DNA of 64,000 nt from Corynebacterium phocae (GCF_008693075.1 NZ_VXKJ01000030.1:62001-126000); one strand, 5' to 3'; positions 8,859-17,791 are shown, counted from the stretch's first letter. Notes: generated by a model not told the origin, from the letters alone. Made by a program: numbers and translations.

Positions 8859-9398
8859 CTACTTGATTGCCGCCCCCTGAGCTTTGAGCTCAGCCAGGGC
8901 GGCCTTTGCGCGTTCGGGGTCAACTGGTGAGCAGTATTCTTCCAGTACGGTGACGGCAAAGCCCTCCCGGAGGGCGTCGGCGGCCGTTGCTTTGACGCAG
9001 TGATCGGTGGCAATCCCCACGATATCTACGCTGCCGATACCCCTTTCCCGCAGCCACTGCGCTAACCCCACGCCCTTGGCGTTGGCCCCTTCAAATCCGG
9101 AATACGCGGCCGTGTATTCGCCTTTGCGGAAGTATTCTTGGGCCGGGCCAATAGCCGGGTGCATCTGCGCGCCCTCAGAGCCCACTACGCAGTGTGGTGG
9201 CCAGGAATCCACAAAATCTGGGTCTGCGGAGAAGTGGTCCCCGGGTTCGATATGCCAATCTTGAGTGGCAACTACCGTGTCATACTTTTTCTGCAGTTCA
9301 GAGATTTTCTCCGCTACCTCATTGCCGCGGGCGGTGCCAAGCGCCCCGCCCGGGCAGAAATCTTTTTGGACATCAACTATCACCAGTGCACTGTTCAT
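8859..9398 (-). CDS. pncA: nicotinamidase / pyrazinamidase
   Basis: Hydrolyses nicotinamide to nicotinate in the NAD salvage route. The 179-residue isochorismatase-like fold has the full catalytic triad by alignment with known PncA: Asp9 (IVDVQKDFCPGG), Lys92 (RKGEY) and Cys134 (ATDHCVKATAAD). The metal site is Asp47, His49, His55 and His69. With these residues intact the enzyme should also convert pyrazinamide. The start lies only 27 bp from the divergent glsA start, so the two promoters must overlap. Confidence 0.95.
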   Translation of the reverse strand: MNSALVIVDVQKDFCPGGALGTARGNEVAEKISELQKKYDTVVATQDWHIEPGDHFSADPDFVDSWPPHCVVGSEGAQMHPAIGPAQEYFRKGEYTAAYSGFEGANAKGVGLAQWLRERGIGSVDIVGIATDHCVKATAADALREGFAVTVLEEYCSPVDPERAKAALAELKAQGAAIK

Positions 9399-9425
9399 GG
9401 CCCAGATTCTATACGCTATAGGACG

Positions 9426-10700
9426 ATGAAGACTCCAATTCCGTATTACCTGGCCCAGATCCTAGACAAAGTCCGCCCGAATGAAGGCGGAGAAGTGGCG
9501 GACTATATTCCGGAACTAGCCACAGCGGACCCAGATATTTTGGGGGTCGCGGTGTGTTCTGCCACGGGGCACGTGTACCACGCCGGTGCTGGTGAGCACC
9601 GCTTTACCATGCAATCTATCTCGAAGCCGTTTGTCTACGCGCTGGCGCTGCAGGAGTTTGGCCTAGCAGCCGTCCGTGAGGTGGTAGGCATGGAGCCGTC
9701 GGGGGAGGCCTTTAATGAGCTTTCGCTGGGCGGGGACCACCGCCCGGTCAATCCGTTGATTAACGCCGGCGCAATTGTGGTCAACCAGCTTATTGATGGG
9801 GTGGATTCCACGGTTGAGGACCGCGTGGAGACTATCCGCTCTTTCCTGTCCCGGATGGCGGGGCGCGAGCTGGAAATTGATGAGCAGGTCTGCCAGTCCG
9901 AGGTTGACACCGCAGAGCGTAATCTTTCTTTGGCGCATATGCTGCGCAGCTATGGAATTATCCAGGACACGGCACACGACGCCGTGCTGTCTTATACCAA
10001 GCAGTGCTCTATCTCCGTGGACGTGCGCGACTTGGCGGTGATGTCCGCCACCCTTGCTAACGGCGGCCAGCAACCGGTGACGGGGGAGATGATTCTCGAC
10101 GCCGATGTCTGCCGGCTCACGCTCGCAGTTATGAGCTCCTGTGGCATGTACGATGGCGCGGGGCGGTGGATGGCGGAAGTAGGCATTCCGGCCAAGTCGG
10201 GTGTCTCAGGGGGACTGCTGGGTACCTTGCCGGGGCAGCTGGGCGTGGCCACGTTCTCACCGCGCCTAAACCCGGAGGGCAATAGCGTGCGCGGTGAGGA
10301 AATTTTCAAGCTGCTGTCCGCAGACATGGGACTGCACCTGATGTCCACGGAGCGCCGCTTTGGGGTGTACCCCATCCGCGAAATCGAACAGACCGCTGAG
10401 GAGGCTATCTTTTACTTGCAGGGCCACATCAACTTCACGGCGGCTGAAGCGGTGCTCTACGAGCTCCAGCAGGACAATTTCCGTGGGGCGCGCCTGGCGC
10501 TGGACTTTGAGCAGGTTACCGGGTTCAACACCATTGGCCGCCGGATGCTCAAAGAGGGCCTCCGCCGCTTCCGGGAAGCCGGCGTGGACGTAGCCGTCAT
10601 TGACCCGCGCGCCCGCATGACCAATCTGGAGATGTCCGACGGCACCATGGTTCCGGTAGCGGAGCCGGATGACTACCAGATTGCTGGGGAAGGTACCTAG
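9426..10700 (+). CDS. glsA: glutaminase with C-terminal STAS domain
   Basis: Deaminates glutamine to glutamate and ammonia. The start is taken as ATG 9426 (AGGACG just before it); the frame is open further upstream but lies in the pncA coding region and does not look like glutaminase. Of 424 residues, about 1-305 are the serine-dependent glutaminase domain with catalytic Ser64xxLys67 (MQSISKPF) and downstream family motifs NPLINAGAI and KSGVSGGLLG. Residues about 325-415 form a STAS-like domain (FTAAEAVLYEL, RGARLALDFEQV) as in anti-sigma antagonists, presumably regulatory. TATA-rich sequence within 20 bp of the start suggests a very short or absent leader. Confidence 0.9.
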   Translation: MKTPIPYYLAQILDKVRPNEGGEVADYIPELATADPDILGVAVCSATGHVYHAGAGEHRFTMQSISKPFVYALALQEFGLAAVREVVGMEPSGEAFNELSLGGDHRPVNPLINAGAIVVNQLIDGVDSTVEDRVETIRSFLSRMAGRELEIDEQVCQSEVDTAERNLSLAHMLRSYGIIQDTAHDAVLSYTKQCSISVDVRDLAVMSATLANGGQQPVTGEMILDADVCRLTLAVMSSCGMYDGAGRWMAEVGIPAKSGVSGGLLGTLPGQLGVATFSPRLNPEGNSVRGEEIFKLLSADMGLHLMSTERRFGVYPIREIEQTAEEAIFYLQGHINFTAAEAVLYELQQDNFRGARLALDFEQVTGFNTIGRRMLKEGLRRFREAGVDVAVIDPRARMTNLEMSDGTMVPVAEPDDYQIAGEGT

Positions 10701-11044
10701 CTCAGGCGGCAGGTGTGGGTGCCCAGCAACCGGCTGAGGCGGGCCCTGTTGCGGGCCACCGCCCAGTAGAGCAGCCGGGGGATGACAGGCAGCCCGGCTA
10801 GCCGCCCGAGCGCCCGGGCCATCCAGCTGGCACCAGCGTCCTGCAGGCAGTGTGCGATGGCGGCGTGGCCAAAGAAGTAGTGCCCGCCGTTGGAGTAGAC
10901 CGCGTGCCGGCGGATCTCTGCGGTTACCGCAGCCGGGTCACTTGGGGTGCCGCCCGTGACCTGCAGCTCCGGCCGGCACCACCGTTGCAGCACCCGCGCA
11001 CTTGCTTGGCAGAAACCGCAATCGGGGTCAAAATAAAAATGCAT
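10697..11044 (-). CDS. thiol-disulfide oxidoreductase of the DCC family (DUF393)
   Basis: A small protein of 115 residues beginning at ATG 11044 and starting directly with the family motif MHFYFDPDCGFC, whose DxxCxxC gives the DCC name. The frame is open further upstream, but a longer start would add residues absent from the family. The middle has GHYFFGHAAIAHCL and the C-terminus RLLYWAVARNRARLSRLLG, both usual for DUF393. Its 3' end overlaps glsA by 4 bases tail to tail. The redox partner is unknown. Confidence 0.8.
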   Translation of the reverse strand: MHFYFDPDCGFCQASARVLQRWCRPELQVTGGTPSDPAAVTAEIRRHAVYSNGGHYFFGHAAIAHCLQDAGASWMARALGRLAGLPVIPRLLYWAVARNRARLSRLLGTHTCRLS

Positions 11045-11131
11045 ACGCTTTAGCCTAGCGGGAAGCCTGGGACTTGTGGCGCTTTCAAAATGAGTGCTTA
11101 TCTTGTTGCGACTTAGTGCCCGCCGATGGTT

Positions 11132-11188
11132 GTTCATTGGTAGTTAGCGCGAAGAACGTGCTCTTTGGGGCATTATCTTCCAATGAAC
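11132..11188. repeat. 57-bp intergenic element, copy A
   Basis: A 57-bp unit bounded by perfect 9-bp terminal inverted repeats GTTCATTGG and CCAATGAAC. The same unit in reverse orientation occurs at 42413-42469 with the same length, no gaps and 47 of 57 identical bases. This copy lies about 300 bp past the terminator of tRNA-Lys. No target duplication is obvious. No gene is convincing in 11045-11485, although short open frames exist. Confidence 0.8.
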
Positions 11189-11485
11189 GACTTTTTCTTA
11201 AGCGAACTTTGTGTCAGCGATGCGGATTCTGGGTGGCTATGCCAGGGCAGAAGGAGCTGAGCATTCCCCAGCGTGTCTTTTTCGGCAACAAGGGCGCCCG
11301 GATTTGGTGGTTGTCGCAGTTTCTACACCTGTGGCCGATGGTTGCGACCGGTTAAGTGCGCAGTTTCTGCCCGGCAAACCTAACCCTAAAGCTCCGGAAA
11401 TCCTTGCAGCCCCCTCAAAACCTCTATCCGCCGCCGATTTATATTCAGGTAATTTTTTGGGCGGTTTGAGGGTTGAATGATAAAA

Positions 11486-11519
11486 TTCCCCCGGTAGAAA
11501 AATCCATCTACCGGGGGAA
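11486..11519 (-). terminator. terminator of tRNA-Lys
   Basis: A perfect 12-bp stem TTCCCCCGGTAG / CTACCGGGGGAA with a 10-base loop, immediately 3' of tRNA-Lys on the minus strand. It is followed there by ATTTTATC. Confidence 0.85.
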
Positions 11520-11523
11520 ACTG

Positions 11524-11596
<73 letters not shown>

Positions 11597-11843
11597 TTAT
11601 TAAATTTGTTCCTACAGCGTTTAGGGTTTAAGCCTTGGGGCCTTGTCCTTTGCTGTGCAACGAGAAATAACTATAGGCATTTTCTCCGAAACTTACAAAT
11701 CGCCTGGTGGAGGCCTCTTTTTCCGCGCTGGGTGTGTTGGGATAAAGCGGAGGGGAGTGTGCGTCTGGCCTTGGGCGTTTAGGGGGTTTAAGATGATAGG
11801 TTGACTCTTACGCTTTTTAATACCCGTGATTTAAGGTTGGACT

Positions 11844-13049
11844 GTGGCTTTTTTGCGACATCGGTTGATTTTCCCTTCTGCTCTGCTTGCTCTAGTTACG
11901 CTATCTGCCTGCTCGGCGGCTTCTGACCTGGCTGTAGTCGGTGATAAAGAGGCGCACGCTGAGGCGGCGCAGAGCAAGGAAACAGCAACTGCGGCCAAGC
12001 CTTCGCATCCCCCGGTGGTCTCTGTTAAAGACGGCGCGCAAGACGTGGATGTGGACACCGTAGTCAAGGTGACCTCCAAGGGTGAGGGCCTGGCGGAAGT
12101 AACCATGACCAATGAGGAAGGCTATGAGGTTGAATCAGAGCTCTCCGCAGACGGCATGGAATGGGAAACGGCAGAAGTTTTGGGAATGTGGCGCACCTAC
12201 ACGGTTGAGGCCACCGATAAGAACGGCAAAACTACCACCTCCACGTTCACTACCATCAGCCCGCAAAGCACTACCGGGGTGGCACTTGGCCCGCTAGCTG
12301 ACTCGACCGTTGGGGTGGGGCAAACCATCTCCTTTAGGTTTGCCGCCCCGGTCCAGGACCGTCAGGCCGCCCAGGACGCTATGACCGTTGAAACCACCCC
12401 GCACGTTGAAGGGGCTTTCTATTGGATTAGCCCTTATGAAATCCGCTGGCGCCCGGAGGAGTACTGGGAGCCGGGAACTAAGGTTAAAGTCTCTGCTGAT
12501 ATTTACGGCAAAGACCTTGGTGGCGGAATGTATGGTGACGCTGACAATGAAACGAACTTTGAGATTGGTGACCGCGTCATTGCCATCGTTGATGACAACA
12601 CCAAGATGATGGAAGTGTGGAAGAACCAGCAGTTGCAGCGCACCATTCCCGTGTCTTTGGGGCGCAATGAGGCCCGCTGGGCCACGCCTAATGGCCGTTA
12701 CATCATTGGTGACCAGCACGCCTCTTTGGTCATGGATTCGATGTCCTACGGTTTTGCCTACGAAGACGGTGGTTATAAGACCGAGGTTGACTACGCCACC
12801 CAGATGTCTTATTCCGGAATCTATGTCCATGCCGCCCCGTGGTCGTTGTGGGCGCAGGGGAACACGAACACCTCTCATGGTTGCATCAACGTCTCTACTG
12901 CTGATGCCCAGTGGTTCCAGCAGTTTGTTAAACGCGGAGACATCGTCTACGTCAAGAACACCGTGGGCGGCACGCTACCGGGAGACGAGGGCCTGGGGGA
13001 TTGGAACATGCCTTGGGAGCAGTGGTCCAAGGGCAACGCGGACGCCTAA
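11844..13049 (+). CDS. L,D-transpeptidase lipoprotein with Ig-like domains
   Basis: Forms 3-3 cross-links in peptidoglycan at the outer face of the membrane. The 401-residue protein starts at GTG 11844. A lipoprotein signal ends in LVTLSAC, making Cys23 the lipidated residue. An Ala/Glu/Lys linker and two Ig-like beta domains (about 55-140 and 145-245, as in LdtMt2) precede the YkuD catalytic domain. The catalytic motif SHGCINVS places Cys347 and His345, and a second conserved His329 lies in VHAAPW. No partner genes adjoin it. The palindrome array before fic starts 20 bp past its stop. Confidence 0.93.
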   Translation: MAFLRHRLIFPSALLALVTLSACSAASDLAVVGDKEAHAEAAQSKETATAAKPSHPPVVSVKDGAQDVDVDTVVKVTSKGEGLAEVTMTNEEGYEVESELSADGMEWETAEVLGMWRTYTVEATDKNGKTTTSTFTTISPQSTTGVALGPLADSTVGVGQTISFRFAAPVQDRQAAQDAMTVETTPHVEGAFYWISPYEIRWRPEEYWEPGTKVKVSADIYGKDLGGGMYGDADNETNFEIGDRVIAIVDDNTKMMEVWKNQQLQRTIPVSLGRNEARWATPNGRYIIGDQHASLVMDSMSYGFAYEDGGYKTEVDYATQMSYSGIYVHAAPWSLWAQGNTNTSHGCINVSTADAQWFQQFVKRGDIVYVKNTVGGTLPGDEGLGDWNMPWEQWSKGNADA

Positions 13050-13069
13050 GCCACGCATCCACCCTGCGC

Positions 13070-13252
13070 GATCAGATAACCGGTATCCGATCGCAGAACC
13101 GGCTACGGCGATCGGATAACTGGTATCTGATCGCGTAGGTCCTCCGAAGGATCGGATAACCGGTATCCGATCATAAAATGCGCTAGGGTGATCAGATAAC
13201 CGGTATCTGATCTTGGGGCGCGTTAAAGAGATCAGATATTCCATATCCGGGT
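13070..13252. repeat. array of five 23-bp palindromes at exact 40-bp spacing, upstream of fic
   Basis: Copies start at 13070, 13110, 13150, 13190 and 13230. Each of the first four fits GATC-R-GATAAC-Y-GGTATC-Y-GATC, a near-perfect dyad with 9-bp arms; the fifth is degenerate (GATCAGATATTCC...). The four spacers are each 17 bp and unrelated to one another. A possible promoter (TTGGGG 13213-13218, GATATT 13235-13240) lies between copy 4 and copy 5. Best reading: a multi-site operator for fic, with sites spaced about four helical turns apart. No Cas genes are near. Confidence 0.85.
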
Positions 13253-13295
13253 GCCGACCTTTTGAACAAATATTGCGCAGATAGGACAGTGGAAA

Positions 13296-14579
13296 ATGTC
13301 ACGTTATGAAAGCCGTAACTGGGTGCCGGCAGATGGTTCGGGGCTGAGCCGGAGGGACAAAGAAGGTGGGGAATATCACGTATTTTTCCCTGACAAAATT
13401 TTATCCGACGATTTTAGAGATATCGGGATTACTCCGGAGGTAGCTCGGAAAGCAGCGCAAGTTGAGCGTTCGGTCGCTCGTCTTAGTAAGGAGAGCAACT
13501 CAGCTAGCTTCGAGGGAATCGCCCGCCTGTTGTTGAGGTCAGAGGCTATTTCATCCTCCAAGATCGAGGGGATCGCACCGAATGTAGACAAAGTCGTGCT
13601 AGCCGAGTTGGCGCAGACAGAGGATGTTCGGGGGTTTAAAGACAATGCCGAATCCGTGGCAAGGAATCTCCAGGTCTTGGATGGAATTGAGAGGCTATTC
13701 GCTACAGAAGATGAGATAACCCCTTCCCTGCTAGAGGACTTTCAACGGCAGTTATTGGGTGAGAATACAAACATTCCTCTGGGATACCGCAAGATTCAGA
13801 ACTGGATTGGTGGCAGTGACCGCAATCCGATTGGAGCTGATTTTGTCCCGCCACCACCGGGAGCGGTAGGCGAGCTGATGGAAGATCTATGCGCTTATCT
13901 CGATGGGGCCTGGCATGGGGTCTTGATTCAGGCTGCAATCGTCCACGCGCAGTTCGAAACAACCCATCCATTCGCGGATGGAAATGGCAGGGTAGGAAGG
14001 GCCTTGATTCATGGCGTTATCCAGCGCCGGAACCTGACCGCAGGCATGGTTTTGCCCATCAGTGTGGTTCTGGGAACACAGTCACGCAGCTACATTGCCG
14101 GCCTCGAAGCCTTCCGAGCAGGCAACCTCACTGCCTGGCTGGAGGTATTTCTTGACGCAGCAGCCCAAGCCGTTGCGCAGGCAGAAGCGATCTCTGAAGA
14201 TTTGAAATCGGTTACTGGCAAGTGGGCGGAAAGGATGGAAGAGTACCGGAAAGCGGAGGGAAGGTCCAAGGCTTTGCGCTCTGATTCCGTTGCAGCCCGG
14301 TTGCTTTTGGGCTTGGCAGCGCACCCCATTGTTACGGTCGCGGCCGTGCAGAAGCTCTACGGGGTGAGCCCGGCTAGGGCGCGCGAGGCGTTGGAGAAAC
14401 TCACAGCGGCGGGAATTGTCCGGGAGAAAATCGTGGGCAAGGGGCCCATCAAGGGCTACTACGCTGATGACGTCTTAGACCTCATTTCTCACGCAGACAG
14501 GCAGCTTGCCAGCAGTCAGTTCGACACGCGTTTGGCACCGCCGCCCGGCCGGGCAGCGCCTGCTTTAAAGCAAGAGTAG
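13296..14579 (+). CDS. Fic-family adenylyltransferase with C-terminal winged helix
   Basis: Expected to transfer AMP from ATP to a hydroxyl side chain of a target protein. The 427 residues contain a Fic/DOC N-terminal domain, the intact active-site motif HPFADGNGRVGR at 224-235, and upstream the inhibitory-helix motif S87-SKI-E91-G92 typical of class II Fic proteins, so it is probably self-restrained. Residues about 330-395 form a winged helix (TVAAVQKLYGVSPARAREAL, then GKGPIKGYY wing). An upstream AGGACAG is the ribosome site. With five palindromes in front, autoregulation by the winged helix is plausible. The target protein is unknown and no antitoxin gene adjoins. Confidence 0.9.
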   Translation: MSRYESRNWVPADGSGLSRRDKEGGEYHVFFPDKILSDDFRDIGITPEVARKAAQVERSVARLSKESNSASFEGIARLLLRSEAISSSKIEGIAPNVDKVVLAELAQTEDVRGFKDNAESVARNLQVLDGIERLFATEDEITPSLLEDFQRQLLGENTNIPLGYRKIQNWIGGSDRNPIGADFVPPPPGAVGELMEDLCAYLDGAWHGVLIQAAIVHAQFETTHPFADGNGRVGRALIHGVIQRRNLTAGMVLPISVVLGTQSRSYIAGLEAFRAGNLTAWLEVFLDAAAQAVAQAEAISEDLKSVTGKWAERMEEYRKAEGRSKALRSDSVAARLLLGLAAHPIVTVAAVQKLYGVSPARAREALEKLTAAGIVREKIVGKGPIKGYYADDVLDLISHADRQLASSQFDTRLAPPPGRAAPALKQE

Positions 14580-14624
14580 GCCAATTTCTGCACCAAGACC
14601 CGCAGCGGACTATGGTATTGCTTC

Positions 14625-16004
14625 ATGCACAAACGGAAAGTCCGCCGGGCCATAAAGCCCGCGCGGTTGGTGGCACTGGGTTTTGCCGCCATCATCGTGG
14701 CCGGGACCTTGGGGCTGATGAGCCCCCTGGCCACCAATTCTGGGCACGGCACGCCGTTTCTGGCGGCGTTGTTCACGGCGACATCGGCAGTGACTATGAC
14801 TGGCCTGGCCGTGGTGGACACGCCCGTGCATTACAGCGTGGTGGGGCAGGGGATTATCGCCGCCCTCATCCAGGTGGGCGGGTTTGGCATCATGGCCATG
14901 GCCTCCTTGGTAGGCATGGTTATCACCGGCCGGCTGGGCCTGCGAACCATGGTGAACACGGCCGCGGAAGGCCGCGCGCTAGCTACCGGGGAAGTCCGCC
15001 GGACGCTCATGGCCACGCTAAAGGTCACCGCCGTGGTGGAGATTGCCACCGCCGTCGTGCTAGCCGTGCGCCACCACCAGGGCTACGGGGACTCCGTGGC
15101 CGGGGCTGCCTGGTTTGGCGTCTTTCACTCCATTTCCGCCTTTAACAACGCGGGCTTTGCCCTCCAATCAGACAGCCTGACCAGCTTTGTGGGTGACGTG
15201 TGGATTATCGCGCCAATTTCTTGCGCCATCATCATTGGCGGGCTGGGGTTTCCGCTGTTGGCGGAGCTATTTAGGCGCGTGAAGCTGCAAAACCGGCTCC
15301 ACCGCGGCAAAGAACTGGTGGCCCGGCCAGCGCCGCTGAGCGTCACGGCGCGCACCACCCTGTTTGCCACCCCGGTGCTTTTGTTGGTGATGTTCCTGGC
15401 CGTGTGCCTATGGGAATGGAACGGCGCGCTAGCCCACCTGCACGGGCCGGATAAACTGCTGGCGGCTGTATTCCAGGCCGTGACGCCGCGTACCGCCGGG
15501 TTTAACTCCGTGGACTTCGGGGAGTTTCACCCCGCTACCTTGCTGGTAACAGATATGATGATGTTCACCGGGGCCGGTTCCGCCGGCACGGCAGGGGGCG
15601 TGAAAATTACTACTTTAGCGGTGCTGCTAGCGGCCATGCTGGCGGAATTTCGCGGTGAGCGGTGGACCTCCATAGCCAAGCGGCGGATAGAACCGGCGGT
15701 GGTACGCCAGGCCCTGACCGTGTTCGCTTTCAGCTGCTTTGCCGTGGCCATTGGCGTGTTGGCAGTGATGACGCTGGACCCGCACTTTGCCACGGATAGG
15801 ATAATCTTTGAGGTGGTCAGCGCCTTTGGCACCACGGGCCTATCCACCGGGATTACCGCCAACTTGAGTGCGGGATCCCAGGGCGTGCTCATCATGTTGA
15901 TGTTCTTGGGCCGGCTTGGCCCTATCACCCTTGTTGCTTCTTTAACCTCGATCTATAGCGCTCGGGGTTATGAATACCCAGTAGAAAGGCCGTTCATTGG
16001 TTAA
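14625..16004 (+). CDS. ktrB: potassium uptake membrane subunit, TrkH/KtrB family
   Basis: Integral membrane potassium translocating subunit of 459 residues with four MPM repeats. The selectivity-filter segments are recognisable as MTGLAVVD, FNNAGFAL, RTAGFNSVD and GTTGLSTGI, each with the conserved glycine. The charged helix end TAGGVKITT follows the third repeat. It overlaps the next gene by 8 bases, and that gene encodes the RCK regulatory ring, so together they make a complete Ktr system. Upstream there is only 45 bp after fic, with a weak ribosome site. Confidence 0.92.
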   Translation: MHKRKVRRAIKPARLVALGFAAIIVAGTLGLMSPLATNSGHGTPFLAALFTATSAVTMTGLAVVDTPVHYSVVGQGIIAALIQVGGFGIMAMASLVGMVITGRLGLRTMVNTAAEGRALATGEVRRTLMATLKVTAVVEIATAVVLAVRHHQGYGDSVAGAAWFGVFHSISAFNNAGFALQSDSLTSFVGDVWIIAPISCAIIIGGLGFPLLAELFRRVKLQNRLHRGKELVARPAPLSVTARTTLFATPVLLLVMFLAVCLWEWNGALAHLHGPDKLLAAVFQAVTPRTAGFNSVDFGEFHPATLLVTDMMMFTGAGSAGTAGGVKITTLAVLLAAMLAEFRGERWTSIAKRRIEPAVVRQALTVFAFSCFAVAIGVLAVMTLDPHFATDRIIFEVVSAFGTTGLSTGITANLSAGSQGVLIMLMFLGRLGPITLVASLTSIYSARGYEYPVERPFIG

Positions 16005-16695
16005 CTTCTTTCCCCACCGCCTGCACGCCAAACGCAGCATAGACATGTCCCCGGTGGTCATCCTAGGTTTGGGGCGCTTTGGCATGGCCCTGGCGGAAGA
16101 GCTGGTGCTCTATGGCGTGGAGGTCATGGCCGTGGACACGGAGGAGCGCCGGGTCAACGCTGCCTCCCGGACACTGGCGCACTGCGTGGTAGCTGACTCC
16201 GTGGATATTGAGGTCCTGCGCAAACTGGGCGTGGATGAGGTTCAGCGCGCGGTGGTGGCCATTGGGTCAAACCTAGAAGCCTCCATTTTGAGCGCTTCTA
16301 ACCTGGTGGAGCTGGGCGTGCCCAATATCTGGGCCAAGGCGGACTCGGACGCCCACGCCCGGATCCTGGAGCAGATTGGTGCCCACCACGTGGTGCGCCC
16401 GGAGCGTGACACCGCGCGCCGGGTGGCGCACCTGCTGGACGGGAGCTTCCAGGACTACGCCGAGTTTGATGAACACCACGGGGTTATCAAGATGGTGCCG
16501 CCACGTAGCGTGTCTAGGCACCACAACCCGAATGATTTCCTCTACAACGAATACGGGGTCTACGTCACCTCGTGCCGGATCCCTGGCAAGGGCTGGCTGC
16601 CGGCCGCTAAGTGCGATATTTCCGCCGCGGACTTAGCGCTTTTTGCCGGTGATCCCGCCAAGCTGGAAGCCTTTGCCAAGGCGGCTGGAAACTAG
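15997..16695 (+). CDS. ktrA: potassium uptake regulatory subunit, TrkA/KtrA (RCK)
   Basis: Cytoplasmic nucleotide-binding ring that gates KtrB. It has 232 residues: an RCK_N Rossmann domain (VVILGLGRFGMALAEEL, acidic end of strand 2 at VDTEE) and an RCK_C domain from about 140. The start is TTG 15997, supported by AAAGG seven bases upstream and by the 8-base overlap with ktrB; ATG 16045 would drop 16 residues that are outside the core fold. It ends 12 bp before the convergent pirin gene. Confidence 0.9.
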   Translation: MVNFFPHRLHAKRSIDMSPVVILGLGRFGMALAEELVLYGVEVMAVDTEERRVNAASRTLAHCVVADSVDIEVLRKLGVDEVQRAVVAIGSNLEASILSASNLVELGVPNIWAKADSDAHARILEQIGAHHVVRPERDTARRVAHLLDGSFQDYAEFDEHHGVIKMVPPRSVSRHHNPNDFLYNEYGVYVTSCRIPGKGWLPAAKCDISAADLALFAGDPAKLEAFAKAAGN

Positions 16696-16707
16696 TCCGG
16701 GGGCGCG

Positions 16708-17748
16708 CTAGCGGCCTTGTCCCGCGCGGGCTACGGGGTCGGGGTTCTTGCGGGGCTTGATGCTGGCGTTGGGCAGCTCTGGTGAGGGCAGTCGCACGGG
16801 GCTGTCAGGAGTGCGCCCGATGTAGCCCAGGACTTTCCCAAACCGTGGGGAGTGGGCTTCCCAGTCGGCGCGGGCTTGCTCGATATCCTGGTAGCTGCGG
16901 CCCACAAAGTTCCACCACATCACAATTTCTTCCCCGAAGGGAGTCCCGCCAATGACCAGCATGCGCGCCGGGGTGTCACCGGGGTTGTGGAGGTGGATAG
17001 ATTTCTCCGCTACCCCCAGGTAGGCAATTTCGGTGCGATTGACGCCGATGCCCTCTACCTCCAGCGTTCCCTCATCCAACAGGATTCCATGTTCGAAGTC
17101 CGGGTTCACCGCAAGGTTCAGGGAGCTGCCGGGGTTGAGGTTGATTTCAGCGCCCACGACGGGGGTGTAGGTCTTGACGGGGGATTTCTGGCCCAGGAGT
17201 TGGCCTAGGAATACCAGTGCGCTGCCGCCGCTGCTGCCGCTGTCGCTGGGAAATTCGTGGCGCTGTGGGCGGTAGTTTTCAAAGTTGCGTCCGCCGTGGC
17301 GGGCGGGGTCTGGTTGGGCTAGCCAGAGTTGGACACCGTGGAGAACTGTGGTGTCTTGCGTGGATACCTCCGAGTGGCAAATGCCGTTGCCGGCGGTCAT
17401 GAGGTTGACCTCCCCGGGAAGAACCACGGCGTGGAACCCGGCGGCGTCGTGGTGGGTGATTGCCCCCTCGAACAGCCAGGACACGGTCTGTAACCCAATG
17501 TGGGGGTGTGGGGCTACGTCCATGCCGCCGGTGGTAGCTACGTTATCTGGGCCGTAATGGTCTACGAAGCACCAAGCTCCTATCATGGAGCGCTGGCGCT
17601 GGGGGAGCGTGCGTTTAACCGTCATGGCCCGGGGCCCGCCTAGGGGGACGTCGCGGGAGGTGAGGATTTCTACTTTGGCGCCGTTGTGGCAGCTGGCGGC
17701 ACGCGGCCGGAGGTTGGTTTCTTGGGGGTTTTCTTCAGGGTTAGACAT
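16708..17748 (-). CDS. pirin family protein
   Basis: A 346-residue bicupin. The metal ligands of pirin are present at His81 and His83 (APHPHIGLQT) and His125 and Glu127 (NGICHSE), so an iron-type site should form. Some family members are quercetin dioxygenases and others act as redox-responsive regulators; nothing here decides between these. The gene has its own promoter region shared with the divergent peptide-binding lipoprotein. An inverted repeat TTTAAAC/GTTTAAA lies 24-43 bp upstream of its start. Confidence 0.88.
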   Translation of the reverse strand: MSNPEENPQETNLRPRAASCHNGAKVEILTSRDVPLGGPRAMTVKRTLPQRQRSMIGAWCFVDHYGPDNVATTGGMDVAPHPHIGLQTVSWLFEGAITHHDAAGFHAVVLPGEVNLMTAGNGICHSEVSTQDTTVLHGVQLWLAQPDPARHGGRNFENYRPQRHEFPSDSGSSGGSALVFLGQLLGQKSPVKTYTPVVGAEINLNPGSSLNLAVNPDFEHGILLDEGTLEVEGIGVNRTEIAYLGVAEKSIHLHNPGDTPARMLVIGGTPFGEEIVMWWNFVGRSYQDIEQARADWEAHSPRFGKVLGYIGRTPDSPVRLPSPELPNASIKPRKNPDPVARAGQGR

Positions 17749-17771
17749 GGGGGTGTCTTTCAGTAGCAGTG

Positions 17772-17791
17772 TTTAAACTTCAAGGTTTAAA
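17772..17791. promoter_or_regulatory. inverted repeat upstream of pirin
   Basis: TTTAAAC (17772-17778) and GTTTAAA (17785-17791) are separated by six bases. The palindrome GTTTAAAC (17771-17778) overlaps the left arm. The same octamer occurs 17 bp upstream of bcp. It may be an operator or simply AT-rich promoter DNA. The rest of 17792-17977 shows no gene. Confidence 0.3.

Noticed and set aside
9138..9425. Longer N-terminus for the glutaminase
   Set aside because: The upstream frame runs antisense through pncA and has no glutaminase similarity; ATG 9426 has a usable ribosome site.
11132..11188. Insertion-sequence end
   Set aside because: No transposase gene or remnant near either copy; the 57-bp unit is complete in itself.
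11074..11480. Small genes in the gap before tRNA-Lys
   Set aside because: Short open frames with no ribosome site or recognisable domain; one runs across the 57-bp element.
13070..13252. CRISPR array
   Set aside because: Repeats are only 23 bp and palindromic, spacers only 17 bp, the last repeat degenerates next to a gene start, and no cas genes are present.
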